The notes under the pieces: model-generated
Seen by the model: only the letters and a program-made list of their open reading frames with translations
What the model was told of the DNA's origin: nothing
Database searches by the model: none
Origin: JACVRU01 sp040902725
GTDB lineage: Bacteria > Actinomycetota > Thermoleophilia > Gaiellales > Gaiellaceae
Direction of reading: 5' to 3'
Length of the DNA stretch: 47,401 nt
NCBI GenBank assembly: GCA_040902725.1
Contig: JBBDWU010000008.1
Location: 1-47,401 of the forward strand
In this document: piece after piece, positions 7,939-15,393 of the stretch
How the letters are laid out: the number at the start of each line of letters is the position of its first letter
How positions within the stretch are numbered: position 1 is the first letter of the stretch
Position numbers and translations under genes: made by a program

Positions 7939-8556
7939 GTGCAACCGCCTCTGCGCAAGCCCCGTCCAATCGCTCGACCCCTGCGGCCCGAGCGGCCGCT
8001 CGACTACGAGAGGCTGAGCGACCCGATCTTGGTCAAGCGAGCGAAGGACGGCGACCCGCAAGCCCTGGCCGCGCTCTGCGAGCGGCATGCGGCCAAGGCC
8101 GAGCGGCTGGCGCGGCACCTGCTGGGGGACAACGAGGACGCCCGCGACGCGGCCCAGGAGTCGCTCGCCAAGCTGTGCACGCGCATCCGCCAGTTCCGGG
8201 GCGAGTCGCAGTTCGCGACGTGGTTCCACCGGCTCGTGGTCAACACGTGCCGCGACGTCGCCGAGCGCCAGCGCGTCAGGCGCTGCGAGGAGCTGGAGGC
8301 CGACCTGCGCCCCGCCCGCGACGGCGACCCGGCGCGCGCCGCCGCCCTCACCGAGCTGCGGGCCGAGCTCGCCGAGTCGCTGGCGGGGCTGCCGGCGCGG
8401 CAGGCCGAGGTGCTCGTGCTGAAGGACGGCTTCGACCTCTCGTTCGGCGAGATCTCGAGCCTTCGGGACATGCCGGTCGGGACGGCCAAGTGCTACGCGC
8501 ACCGGGCGCGGGCGCGCCTGCGGGCGCGGCTCGAGGCCGTCGAGCGCGCGGTCTAG
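7939..8556 (+). CDS. ECF-like RNA polymerase sigma factor at the head of the FAS-II operon
   Basis: A 205-residue sigma-70-family protein of ECF layout. Region 2 (about 30-105) includes DARDAAQESLAKL and the melting segment FRGESQFATWFHRLVVNTC. Region 4 (about 140-200) ends with the helix GTAKCYAHRARARLRARL. No SnoaL extension or anti-sigma gene is visible. A proline/arginine-rich N-terminal 25 residues precedes region 2. The start is GTG 7939. Only two bases separate its stop from fabZ, so it is very probably co-transcribed with five fatty-acid synthesis genes. That placement suggests control of lipid synthesis, but its target promoters are unknown. Confidence 0.88.
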   Translation: MQPPLRKPRPIARPLRPERPLDYERLSDPILVKRAKDGDPQALAALCERHAAKAERLARHLLGDNEDARDAAQESLAKLCTRIRQFRGESQFATWFHRLVVNTCRDVAERQRVRRCEELEADLRPARDGDPARAAALTELRAELAESLAGLPARQAEVLVLKDGFDLSFGEISSLRDMPVGTAKCYAHRARARLRARLEAVERAV

Positions 8557-8558
8557 CG

Positions 8559-8990
8559 ATGCAGGCGCCTTTCGGACGCGACGAGATCGAGCGGATCCTT
8601 CCTCACCGCGACCCGATGCTGCTGCTCGACGAGGTGCTCGAGCTCGAGCCTGGAGTGCGCGTAGTCGCCCGCAAGCTCGTGACGGAGGCGAACTGCGCCG
8701 GCCACTTCCCCGGCAACCCGATCATGCCCGGCGTGTTGATGGTCGAGGCGCTCGCTCAGACAGGCGCCGTGGCCGTGCTCTCCGAGGAGGAGAACCGCGG
8801 CCGGCTCGCGCTCTTTGCCGGTATCGACGACGTCCGCTTCAAGCGGATCGTCCGTCCCGGCGACGAGCTGCGGCTCGAGTGCGAGCTCGAAACGGTGCGC
8901 GGCCCGATCGGCAAGGGGAAGGCGAGGGCCACCGTCGACGGCGAGCTCGCGGTCCGCGGGACGCTGACCTTCGCGGTCACCGACCAATGA
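8559..8990 (+). CDS. fabZ: 3-hydroxyacyl-[ACP] dehydratase
   Basis: FabZ dehydrates (3R)-hydroxyacyl-ACP to trans-2-enoyl-ACP in the FAS-II cycle. The 143-residue hot-dog protein has the standard length. Active-site motif AGHFPGNPIMPGVLMVEALAQ contains His49 and, 14 residues later, Glu63, the same spacing as His54/Glu68 in E. coli. LPHRDPMLLLD near the N-terminus is also typical. ATG 8559 begins the gene two bases after the sigma-factor stop. The 3' end overlaps fabH by ATGA, indicating translational coupling. Confidence 0.96.
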   Translation: MQAPFGRDEIERILPHRDPMLLLDEVLELEPGVRVVARKLVTEANCAGHFPGNPIMPGVLMVEALAQTGAVAVLSEEENRGRLALFAGIDDVRFKRIVRPGDELRLECELETVRGPIGKGKARATVDGELAVRGTLTFAVTDQ

Positions 8991-9985
8991 TCGGGACCAC
9001 CAACGGGCGGCCGATCGGCATCACCGGCCTCGGCTGCTACGTCCCCGACCGCGTGCTGACGAACGCCGAGCTCACCGGGCTGGTGGATACCACCGACGAG
9101 TGGATCATGACCCGCACGGGGATCAGGGAGCGCCGGATCGCCGCGCCCGAGCAGGCCATGTCGGACCTGGCCGTCCCCGCCTGCCTCGCGGCGCTCGAGC
9201 AGGCGGGCGCCGACCCGCGCGAGATCGACCTTCTCGTGGTCGCGACTGTGACGCCGGACATGACCTTCCCTTCCACGGCTGCGCTCGTGGCCGACCGGCT
9301 CGGCATGACCGACGCCGCTGCGTACGACCTCTCGGCCGGCTGCACCGGCTTCATGTACGCGATCGCCCAGGCGCACGCGATGCTCGCCAGCGGGCTCGTC
9401 CACAAGGCGGTCGTCGTCGGCGGCGACGTGCTCTCCAAGATCCTGGACTGGGATGACCGCTCGACGCTCGTGCTGTTCGGGGACGGCGCCGGGGCGGTCG
9501 TGATGGAGCCGCTCGACGACGGCCGCGGCTTCCTCGGCTTCGAGCTCGGCGCGGACGGTGGCGGCGGCGTCCACCTGTGGCTGCCCGGCAGCGGCTCGCG
9601 CCACTTCGAGGATCCCGATCGGCTCGTGAAGATGAACGGCCGGGAAGTCTTCAAGTTCGCGACGCGCGTGCTGGTGACGTCGGCCGAGGCCGTGCTCGAG
9701 GTCTGCGACAAGCGCATCGAGGACGTCGACGTCTACGTTCCCCATCAGGCAAACGTTCGGATCATCGAGCATGCCCGGAAGAGGCTCGGGATCTCGGAGG
9801 AGCGGACAGTGGTAAATGTTGACAAGTATGGCAACACATCGTCGGGCTCGATTCCGCTGGCGCTTGGCGACGCGGCGGCGGACGGGAGGCTCAAGCCGGG
9901 GGAGCTCGTGTTGATGACCGGGATGGGTGCCGGCCTCACGTGGGGCTCTGCGCTGATGGAATGGTCCAAGGAGATGGCCGCATGA
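8987..9985 (+). CDS. fabH: 3-oxoacyl-[ACP] synthase III
   Basis: KAS III condenses an acyl-CoA primer with malonyl-ACP to start fatty acid synthesis; in actinobacteria primers are often branched (family knowledge). The 332-residue protein has the triad Cys119 (LSAGCTGF), His253 (VPHQANVRI) and Asn283 (KYGNTSSG), plus the N-terminal TTDEWIMTRTGIRERR segment typical of FabH. The start ATG overlaps the fabZ stop (ATGA) and the stop overlaps the fabD ATG. Primer preference cannot be read from the sequence. Confidence 0.97.
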   Translation: MIGTTNGRPIGITGLGCYVPDRVLTNAELTGLVDTTDEWIMTRTGIRERRIAAPEQAMSDLAVPACLAALEQAGADPREIDLLVVATVTPDMTFPSTAALVADRLGMTDAAAYDLSAGCTGFMYAIAQAHAMLASGLVHKAVVVGGDVLSKILDWDDRSTLVLFGDGAGAVVMEPLDDGRGFLGFELGADGGGGVHLWLPGSGSRHFEDPDRLVKMNGREVFKFATRVLVTSAEAVLEVCDKRIEDVDVYVPHQANVRIIEHARKRLGISEERTVVNVDKYGNTSSGSIPLALGDAAADGRLKPGELVLMTGMGAGLTWGSALMEWSKEMAA

Positions 9986-10905
9986 AGATCGCTTTCTGCT
10001 TTCCCGGGCAAGGCTCGGTCGAGCGCGGCATGGGCCGCGACATCGCGGAAGCCGTGCCCGAGGCGATGGAGGTGTTCGAGGCGTCGAGCGAGGCGTCCGG
10101 GCTCGACCTGAAGCGGCTCTGCTTCGAGTCGCCGCTGTCCGAGCTCGTCGCGACCGAGGTGCAGCAGCCGGCGCTCGTGGCTGCGAGCCTGGCCGTGCTC
10201 GCCGCGCTGCGCGCCCAGGGGATCGAGGCTGACTACGTCGTCGGCCACTCCGTGGGCGAGTTCTCGGCCCTGGCCGCCGTCGACGCCATGACGGTCGAGG
10301 AGGCCGCCGCGCTCGTCCGCGAGCGCGGCATCGCGATGGCGGAGGCCGCCCGCCAGCACCCCGGCGCGATGGCGGCGATCCTCGGGCTCGAGGACGAGGT
10401 CGTGGAGGAGCTCTGCCGCCGCATTCCCGGCGTGTGGCCCGCGAACTACAACTGCCCCGGCCAGCTGGTCGTCTCCGGCGCGCACGAGTCGGTAGACGAG
10501 TGCTGCGTCGAGGCCGAGCGCGAGGGCGCGAAGCGCGCGGTGAAGCTCAAGGTCTCGGGTGCGTTCCACAGCCCGCTCGTGGCCCGCGCCGCGGAGCGGC
10601 TCAAGCCCGCCGTCGACCGGATCAAGTTCGCGCCGCCCAGGGCGCCCTTCGTCTCCACCGTGACGGCCAGGATCGAGCCGGCGCAGCGCATCGGCACGCT
10701 CCTCGTCGACCAGCTCACTGCGCCGGTCAAGTTCACGCAGGCGACGCGCGAGCTGATCAAGGAGGGCGTGGGCACGTTCATCGAGGTCGGCCCCGGCAAC
10801 GTCCTCTCCGGGCTCGTCAAGCGCATCGACCGCAGCGTGAAGGCGGTGTCGGTGAACAATCTCGCCGCGCTCCAGAAGCTCGGCGAGACGCTCGACACGG
10901 CGTGA
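9982..10905 (+). CDS. fabD: malonyl-CoA:ACP transacylase
   Basis: FabD moves malonyl from CoA to acyl carrier protein, supplying the extender for FabH and FabF. The 307-residue protein carries the nucleophile elbow GHSVGEF (Ser90), the catalytic His196 in SGAFHSPL and the N-terminal FPGQGS oxyanion motif. ATG 9982 overlaps the fabH stop as ATGA and has GGAG about 9 bases upstream. It ends in a GTGA overlap with fabG. Confidence 0.97.
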   Translation: MKIAFCFPGQGSVERGMGRDIAEAVPEAMEVFEASSEASGLDLKRLCFESPLSELVATEVQQPALVAASLAVLAALRAQGIEADYVVGHSVGEFSALAAVDAMTVEEAAALVRERGIAMAEAARQHPGAMAAILGLEDEVVEELCRRIPGVWPANYNCPGQLVVSGAHESVDECCVEAEREGAKRAVKLKVSGAFHSPLVARAAERLKPAVDRIKFAPPRAPFVSTVTARIEPAQRIGTLLVDQLTAPVKFTQATRELIKEGVGTFIEVGPGNVLSGLVKRIDRSVKAVSVNNLAALQKLGETLDTA

Positions 10906-11630
10906 CCGACTTCGCCTCGCTGGCGGGCAAGACGGCGCTCGTCACCGGCGGCTCGCGCGGGATCGGGCGCGCGATCGCGGTCGAGCTCGCGGCCGCGGGC
11001 GCGGCGGTGGTCGTGGGCTACCGCTCGGGCGCCGAGGAAGCCGAAGCGGTCGCCTCCGAGACCGGCGGCCGGGTCGTGCAGGCCGACGTCTCCGACGCCG
11101 AGGAGGCCAGGCGCCTCGTCGAGGAGTCCGGCGACCTGGACATCCTCGTCAACAACGCCGGCATCACCCGCGACGGCCTGCTGCTGCGGATGTCCGACGA
11201 GGACTGGCAGGCCGTGCTCGACACGAACCTCGGCAGCGTCTTCTACACCTGCCGCGCCGCGGCCCGCGGGATGATGAAGAAGCGGGCGGGGTCGATCGTG
11301 AACATCTCAAGCGTCGTCGGCGTCCACGGCAATCCCGGCCAGACGAACTACTCCGCCGCCAAGGCGGGCATCATCGGCTTCACGAAGTCGCTCGCCCGCG
11401 AGCTCGGCAACAGGGGCGTCCGCGCGAACGTCGTCGCCCCCGGGTACGTTTCCACCCGCCTGACGGACGAGTTGCCCGACGAGCTCAAGGCGCTGATGCT
11501 CCAGAACACTCCGCTCGGCCGCCTCGGCTCGCCGGAGGACGTGGCCGGGGCGGTACGCTTCCTCTGCTCCGACGAGGCCTCGTTCATCACGGGAGAGGTG
11601 CTCCTCGTCGACGGCGGCCTGGGGATGTGA
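10902..11630 (+). CDS. fabG: 3-oxoacyl-[ACP] reductase
   Basis: FabG is the NADPH-dependent ketoreductase of FAS-II, an SDR enzyme of 242 residues. Visible are the cofactor loop TGGSRGIG (15-22), NNAG (84-87), the catalytic Ser in NISSVVG (136/137), and Tyr150-x3-Lys154 in NYSAAKAG. The C-terminal LVDGGLGM is typical. The GTG start overlaps the fabD stop (GTGA), and the stop overlaps the fabF GTG. acpP, which often lies between fabG and fabF, is not here. Confidence 0.96.
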   Translation: MTDFASLAGKTALVTGGSRGIGRAIAVELAAAGAAVVVGYRSGAEEAEAVASETGGRVVQADVSDAEEARRLVEESGDLDILVNNAGITRDGLLLRMSDEDWQAVLDTNLGSVFYTCRAAARGMMKKRAGSIVNISSVVGVHGNPGQTNYSAAKAGIIGFTKSLARELGNRGVRANVVAPGYVSTRLTDELPDELKALMLQNTPLGRLGSPEDVAGAVRFLCSDEASFITGEVLLVDGGLGM

Positions 11631-12886
11631 ACATGAGCTCGAACGGCAGACGCAGGGTCGTCGTCACCGGCCTCGGCGCGGTGACGCCGCTCGGCAACGA
11701 CTTCCAGTCCTCCTGGGACAACCTGCTCGCAGGGGAGTCCGCCGCGGCCGAGATCACGCACTTCGACGCCTCCGCGTACGGGACGCACTTCGCCTGCGAG
11801 GTGAAGGACTTCGAGCCGACCAAGTGGATCGAGCACAAGCAGGCGCGGCGCATGGACCGCTTCGCGCAGATGATCGTCGCCGCCGCGCGCCAGGCGGAAG
11901 AGCACTCCGGCGTCGACGTCGCCAGCGAGCCCGACCGGGTCGGTGTGGCCGTCGCGACCGGAATCGGCGGCTTGAAGGCCTACCAGGACTGCTACGACAC
12001 GCTGCGTGACCGCGGCCCCGACCGCGTCAACCCGTTCTCGATCCCCGCGATCATCCCGAACATGGGGGCGGCGTGGGTCTCGATGGAGCTCGGCACGAAG
12101 GGCCCGCTGTCGTCGCAGTGCACCGCGTGCGCGGCCTCGAACATGGCGATCGGCGAGTCGATGGACGCGATCCGGCTCGGCCGGGCCGAGGTCATGCTCG
12201 CCGGCGGCACCGAGGCGCCGATCACCGAGGTCGGCATCGCCGGCTTCGGCGCGATGCGCGCCCTGTCGCGCCGCAACGACGATCCCGAGCGCGCCAGCCG
12301 GCCGTTCGACGCCGGGCGCGACGGCTTCGTGATGGGCGAGGCGGGCGCGATCCTGGTGCTGGAGGAGCTCGAGCACGCGCGGGCGCGCGGCGCGAGCATC
12401 TACGCCGAGCTGCTCGGCTACGGCGTCTCCTCCGACGCGACGCACATCACCGAGCCCGACCCGACCGGCGAGAACCCCGCCCGCTCGATGCGCAATGCGC
12501 TCGACGACGCCGGCGTAGGGCCCGACGAGCTCGACTACATCAACGCGCACGGCACCTCGACCCCGCTGGGCGACGCCGCGGAGACGCGCGTGATCAAGAT
12601 CGCGCTCGGCGAGGAGAACGCGCGCAAGACACCGGTCTCGTCGACCAAGGGCGCGACGGGCCACTGCCTGGGCGCGGCGGGCGCGGTCGAGGCGATGTTC
12701 AGCGTGCTCGCCTGCCGCGACGGGAAATTGCCGCCGACGATCAACTACGACGATTCCGACCCGGCGTGCGACCTCGACTACATCCCGAACGAGGCGCGCG
12801 AAGCCGACGTGCGCATCGCCTGCTCCAACTCGTTCGGCTTCGGCGGGCACAACGCGACCATCGTCCTCAGGCGGTGGGACGAGTGA
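11627..12886 (+). CDS. fabF: 3-oxoacyl-[ACP] synthase II
   Basis: FabF elongates acyl-ACP by condensation with malonyl-ACP. The protein (419 residues from GTG 11627) has the Cys-His-His triad of KAS I/II: Cys168 in CTACAAS, His308 in NAHGTSTPLGD and His346 in GATGHCLGAAGA. A GTGA overlap with fabG favours GTG 11627; ATG 11633, two codons later, is an alternative. It is the last gene of the sigma-fabZHDGF operon. A 261-bp gap with several hairpins follows, the most likely place for termination. Confidence 0.97.
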   Translation: MNMSSNGRRRVVVTGLGAVTPLGNDFQSSWDNLLAGESAAAEITHFDASAYGTHFACEVKDFEPTKWIEHKQARRMDRFAQMIVAAARQAEEHSGVDVASEPDRVGVAVATGIGGLKAYQDCYDTLRDRGPDRVNPFSIPAIIPNMGAAWVSMELGTKGPLSSQCTACAASNMAIGESMDAIRLGRAEVMLAGGTEAPITEVGIAGFGAMRALSRRNDDPERASRPFDAGRDGFVMGEAGAILVLEELEHARARGASIYAELLGYGVSSDATHITEPDPTGENPARSMRNALDDAGVGPDELDYINAHGTSTPLGDAAETRVIKIALGEENARKTPVSSTKGATGHCLGAAGAVEAMFSVLACRDGKLPPTINYDDSDPACDLDYIPNEAREADVRIACSNSFGFGGHNATIVLRRWDE

Positions 12887-12930
12887 ACTCGTCCCACCGG
12901 GTTGCGCCTTCCCGCGTCTGACGCTCTCTT

Positions 12931-12962
12931 GGCCTCCCGGCGGGCAAAGCCCGCCTCCGGCC
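12931..12962. terminator. hairpin after the FAS-II operon
   Basis: A perfect stem GGCGGGC (12939-12945) / GCCCGCC (12949-12955) with an AAA loop is extended by an outer GGCC/GGCC pair (12931-12934 and 12959-12962). No T-tract follows, as is common in very G+C-rich genomes. It lies 45 bases after the fabF stop. It may terminate transcription or be part of a REP-like element. Confidence 0.5.
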
Positions 12963-13006
12963 TCGATGCTGCTCGCCACACCCATCGCCGGAACCGGAGC
13001 CCTCCG

Positions 13007-13028
13007 CGCGCGGGCTTCGCCCGGGCGC
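13007..13028. repeat. copy A of a dispersed GGGCTTYGCCC stem-loop element
   Basis: A 22-base hairpin element with stem CGGGC (13011-13015) / GCCCG (13019-13023) and a TTC loop. It matches 19 of 22 positions of the sequence at 40036-40057. Both copies are intergenic. Confidence 0.5.
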
Positions 13029-13073
13029 TCCGGGCACTTACCGCCGTGCGAGAGAGTGGCGCCTCGTGACGGA

Positions 13074-13106
13074 CGAGATGCGCGGCCTGCGGCCGCATCG
13101 ATCTCG
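13074..13106. repeat. imperfect palindrome upstream of the HAD gene
   Basis: Outer arms CGAGAT (13074-13079) and ATCTCG (13101-13106) enclose an inner stem GCGGCC / GGCCGC around TGC (13082-13096). It sits about 30 bases before the -10 of the HAD gene, so it could be an operator or part of the same hairpin array as the previous two elements. Confidence 0.4.
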
Positions 13107-13134
13107 CCCGCCCGAGTTGTCATTGCCGCAGCGA

Positions 13135-13140
13135 TAGTCT
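13135..13140 (+). promoter_or_regulatory. -10 element of the HAD gene
   Basis: TAGTCT ends 7 bases before the ATG at 13148, the distance expected for a leaderless transcript. A TTGTCA at 13117-13122 is only 12 bases upstream, too close for a standard -35. Confidence 0.45.
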
Positions 13141-13147
13141 CGGCGGA

Positions 13148-13744
13148 ATGGAGCGCTGGGCGACTTTCGACTGCTACGGGACGCTGGTCGACTGGAACGC
13201 AGGACTGAGGGCGGCGTTGGGCACCGAAGAGCTGCTGGCGCGCTACCACGAGCTCGAGCCGCAGGTGCAGGCCGCGGACCCGTCCCTGGGCTACCGCGAC
13301 GTGCTGCGCGAGACCGCGCGGCGTCTGGGCGTCGACGCCGACCCGGCGGCGAGCCTGCCGGACTGGCCTGTCTTCCCGGACGTCCCGCCGGCGCTCGCCG
13401 AGTGCCGTGAGCGCGGCTGGCGGCTGGGCGTCCTCTCCAACTCCGACCGCGACCTGATCGACGCCTCGCTGGCCGCGATCGGCGTCCCGTTCGACCTCGC
13501 TCTCGTCGCCTCCGAGCTCCGCTCCTACAAGCCGGCGCCCGGCCACTGGCGCGCGTTCGACGAGCGGACGGGCAAGCTGCCCGACGTGCACGTCGCGCAG
13601 AGCCTGTTCCACGACATCGCGCCCGCGGGCGACCTCGGCATCCCCACCGTCTGGATCAACCGCCTCGGCGAGCGGCCGGACCCCGAGCCGACGCGCGAGC
13701 TGCCCGACCTCACCGGTCTCGCGGACGTGCTGGCGGAGCTGTGA
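13148..13744 (+). CDS. HAD-superfamily hydrolase, haloacid-dehalogenase type
   Basis: A 198-residue HAD hydrolase. Motif I is FDCYGTLVDW (the first Asp is the nucleophile), motif II LSNSD, motif III lysine in RSYKPAPGHW, and motif IV FHDIAPAGDLG. This pattern and the helical cap inserted after motif I resemble 2-haloacid dehalogenases and related phosphatases; the substrate is not predictable. The ATG is preceded by TAGTCT, so it probably leads an operon with the next two genes through GTGA overlaps. Downstream accD has its own -10. Confidence 0.88.
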   Translation: MERWATFDCYGTLVDWNAGLRAALGTEELLARYHELEPQVQAADPSLGYRDVLRETARRLGVDADPAASLPDWPVFPDVPPALAECRERGWRLGVLSNSDRDLIDASLAAIGVPFDLALVASELRSYKPAPGHWRAFDERTGKLPDVHVAQSLFHDIAPAGDLGIPTVWINRLGERPDPEPTRELPDLTGLADVLAEL

Positions 13745-14589
13745 GACCGCCCCGGCTGGAAGACGCCGCCTGGGTCGCTGAGCTGACGGGCGAGAGCGGC
13801 CCGGAGCCCTTCCCGGCAGAGCTCGTCGAGCGCGAGTGGACGGAGCCGCGCTTCGACCTCGGGCGCGACGCGCGGCTCACCGAATCCGCGTACGCGGGAG
13901 TGTGGGACGGACGCGGCGGGAAGGCCTGGCTCGACTTCGCCGGGCAGCCGAACGACGAGCTCGTCGAGTGGGCGGAGGCTCGGGCGCGCGAGAAAGGGCT
14001 GACGCGGGCGCTGGCGAGTGCCTGGAGCGAGAACGAGGCGCAGAAGGCTGCATTCGAGCGGGCGGGCTACCGGCTGATCCGGAACAGCTGGCGCATGCGG
14101 GTCGACCTCGCGGACGTTCGCGACGAGCCGGTTTGGCCGGAGGGGCTGACGGTCCGGACGTTCCGGCCGGGCGACGAGCGGATGTTCTACGACGTCCACC
14201 AGGAGACCTTCGCCGACCACTGGGAGCACGACCACGCCGACCCGTACGAGGAGTGGGCGCACTGGCTGCTCCAGCCGCCGATGTTCGAGCCGGAGCTCTG
14301 GTTCGTGGTTGAAGACGGCGACGAGCCCGCCGGCATCGCGATCTGCCATCTTCGAGACGAGATGCCGGGTCTCGGCTGGGTTCAGATTCTCGGCGTCCGG
14401 CGCCCCTGGCGCCGTCGCGGGCTCGCCCGGGCGCTCCTGTTGCACGCGTTCCAGGCGTTCAAGTCGCGCGGGCTCCACCAGGCGGGCCTCGGCGTCGACG
14501 CCGAGAACCTGACCGGCGCGCAGCTGCTTTACGAGAGCGCGGGGATGCAGGTGGCGTCGCGGCGTGACATCTACGAGAAGGAGCTGTGA
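13741..14589 (+). CDS. tandem GNAT acetyltransferase, MshD-like
   Basis: A 282-residue protein with two GNAT folds, about 1-125 and 135-282. The C-terminal one is intact: QILGVRRPWRRRGLARALL is the acetyl-CoA-binding motif, followed by LGVDAENLTGAQLLYESAGM. The layout and this last motif resemble mycothiol synthase (MshD), which acetylates Cys-GlcN-inositol in the final step of mycothiol synthesis. The N-terminal half has lost the clear acetyl-CoA motif, as in MshD. No other mycothiol gene is in the window, so the assignment stays tentative. The GTG start overlaps the HAD stop (GTGA). Confidence 0.75.
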   Translation: MRPPRLEDAAWVAELTGESGPEPFPAELVEREWTEPRFDLGRDARLTESAYAGVWDGRGGKAWLDFAGQPNDELVEWAEARAREKGLTRALASAWSENEAQKAAFERAGYRLIRNSWRMRVDLADVRDEPVWPEGLTVRTFRPGDERMFYDVHQETFADHWEHDHADPYEEWAHWLLQPPMFEPELWFVVEDGDEPAGIAICHLRDEMPGLGWVQILGVRRPWRRRGLARALLLHAFQAFKSRGLHQAGLGVDAENLTGAQLLYESAGMQVASRRDIYEKEL

Positions 14590-15356
14590 GCCGTCTCCGG
14601 GCGCGCTGCCCGTACTGCCGGACGCTGACGGCGGTCGCGGTCGGCTCCGGATACGAGTGCCACGTGTGCGGCCGGTCGTTTGCGGCGGGCCTCGTCCGCG
14701 TGCCCCGCGCCTGGGGTGCCGACGGCGAGGCGATGGCGGAGGCGGCCGCGCTGGCCCTGGCCTATCCCGAGGCCGGCCTCGTCGAGGAGGAGACGCTCGC
14801 CGAGCAGACGCTCGCCCTCGCCGCCGACCTGCCGGAGCGCCCGCTCGTGCTCGGCGGCTGCTGCTGCGCCCACGTCGGCGCGATCGTCGGGCTGGCGGCG
14901 CGCGTCGACCGCCTCGCCGTCGTCTGGCTCGACGCGCACGGCGACCTGAACACGCCGGCCACGTCCCCCTCCGGCAACGCGTGGGGAATGCCGCTGCGGC
15001 TGGCGATCGATTCGGGCGCCGTCGAGCCGGGGGACGTAGCGCTCGTGGGCGCGCGGGCGCTCGATCCGGCCGAGGAGGAATACATTGCCGCGGTCGGGAT
15101 CCGGCGCGACGACCTCGACGCGGCCCTGGTGGGCGCGGGCGCGGTCTACGTCGCCTTCGACGGCGACGTCCTCCGCCCCGGCGAGCTGAACGCCTTCATG
15201 CCCGAGGACGGCGGCCCGACCCTGGCGGAGGCGGAGGCGCTGCTCGCGGGCCTGCCCGGCCGCATCCCCGTCGCGGGCGCCGGCGTGAGCGGGCTGCGCC
15301 CCGATCCGCGCAACGTCGAGCCGGTCACGCGGCTCCTCGCGGCCCTGGGCCTGTAA
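14586..15356 (+). CDS. arginase/agmatinase-family protein with N-terminal zinc ribbon
   Basis: A 256-residue ureohydrolase-fold protein fused to a small zinc ribbon (Cys8, Cys11, Cys25, Cys28 in CPYC and CHVCG). The binuclear metal site of arginases is complete: His96 in GGCCCAHVGA, Asp116/His118/Asp120 in WLDAHGDLNT, and Asp192/Asp194 in AFDGDVLRP. Two features are odd: three cysteines sit just before the first metal histidine, and the histidine that normally follows SGN (the arginase proton shuttle) is Trp133 in SGNAWGMPL. The substrate is therefore uncertain and may not be arginine or agmatine. The start GTG overlaps the upstream GNAT stop. Confidence 0.82.
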   Translation: MSRLRARCPYCRTLTAVAVGSGYECHVCGRSFAAGLVRVPRAWGADGEAMAEAAALALAYPEAGLVEEETLAEQTLALAADLPERPLVLGGCCCAHVGAIVGLAARVDRLAVVWLDAHGDLNTPATSPSGNAWGMPLRLAIDSGAVEPGDVALVGARALDPAEEEYIAAVGIRRDDLDAALVGAGAVYVAFDGDVLRPGELNAFMPEDGGPTLAEAEALLAGLPGRIPVAGAGVSGLRPDPRNVEPVTRLLAALGL

Positions 15357-15378
15357 CCGACCTCGACGCGGACAGGTC

Positions 15379-15384
15379 TAAGAT
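15379..15384 (+). promoter_or_regulatory. -10 element of accD
   Basis: TAAGAT ends 9 bases before the accD GTG (15394), in the 37-bp gap after the arginase homologue. No good -35 is visible. It implies a leaderless accD-accA transcript, separate from or added to read-through. Confidence 0.45.
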
Positions 15385-15393
15385 CATCGAGCC

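Noticed and set aside
12931..13106. Hairpin array considered as a CRISPR or attachment site
   Set aside because: No regular repeats and spacers, no cas genes, no integrase or tRNA nearby.
12966..13208. Possible small gene in the fabF-HAD gap (both strands)
   Set aside because: Low-complexity Arg/Ala sequence caused by hairpin DNA; no ribosome-binding site; overlaps the HAD start.
11348..13612. Long minus-strand frame opposite fabG, fabF and the HAD gene
   Set aside because: Composition mirrors the codon-position bias of the coding strand; no domain, and it runs over well-supported genes.
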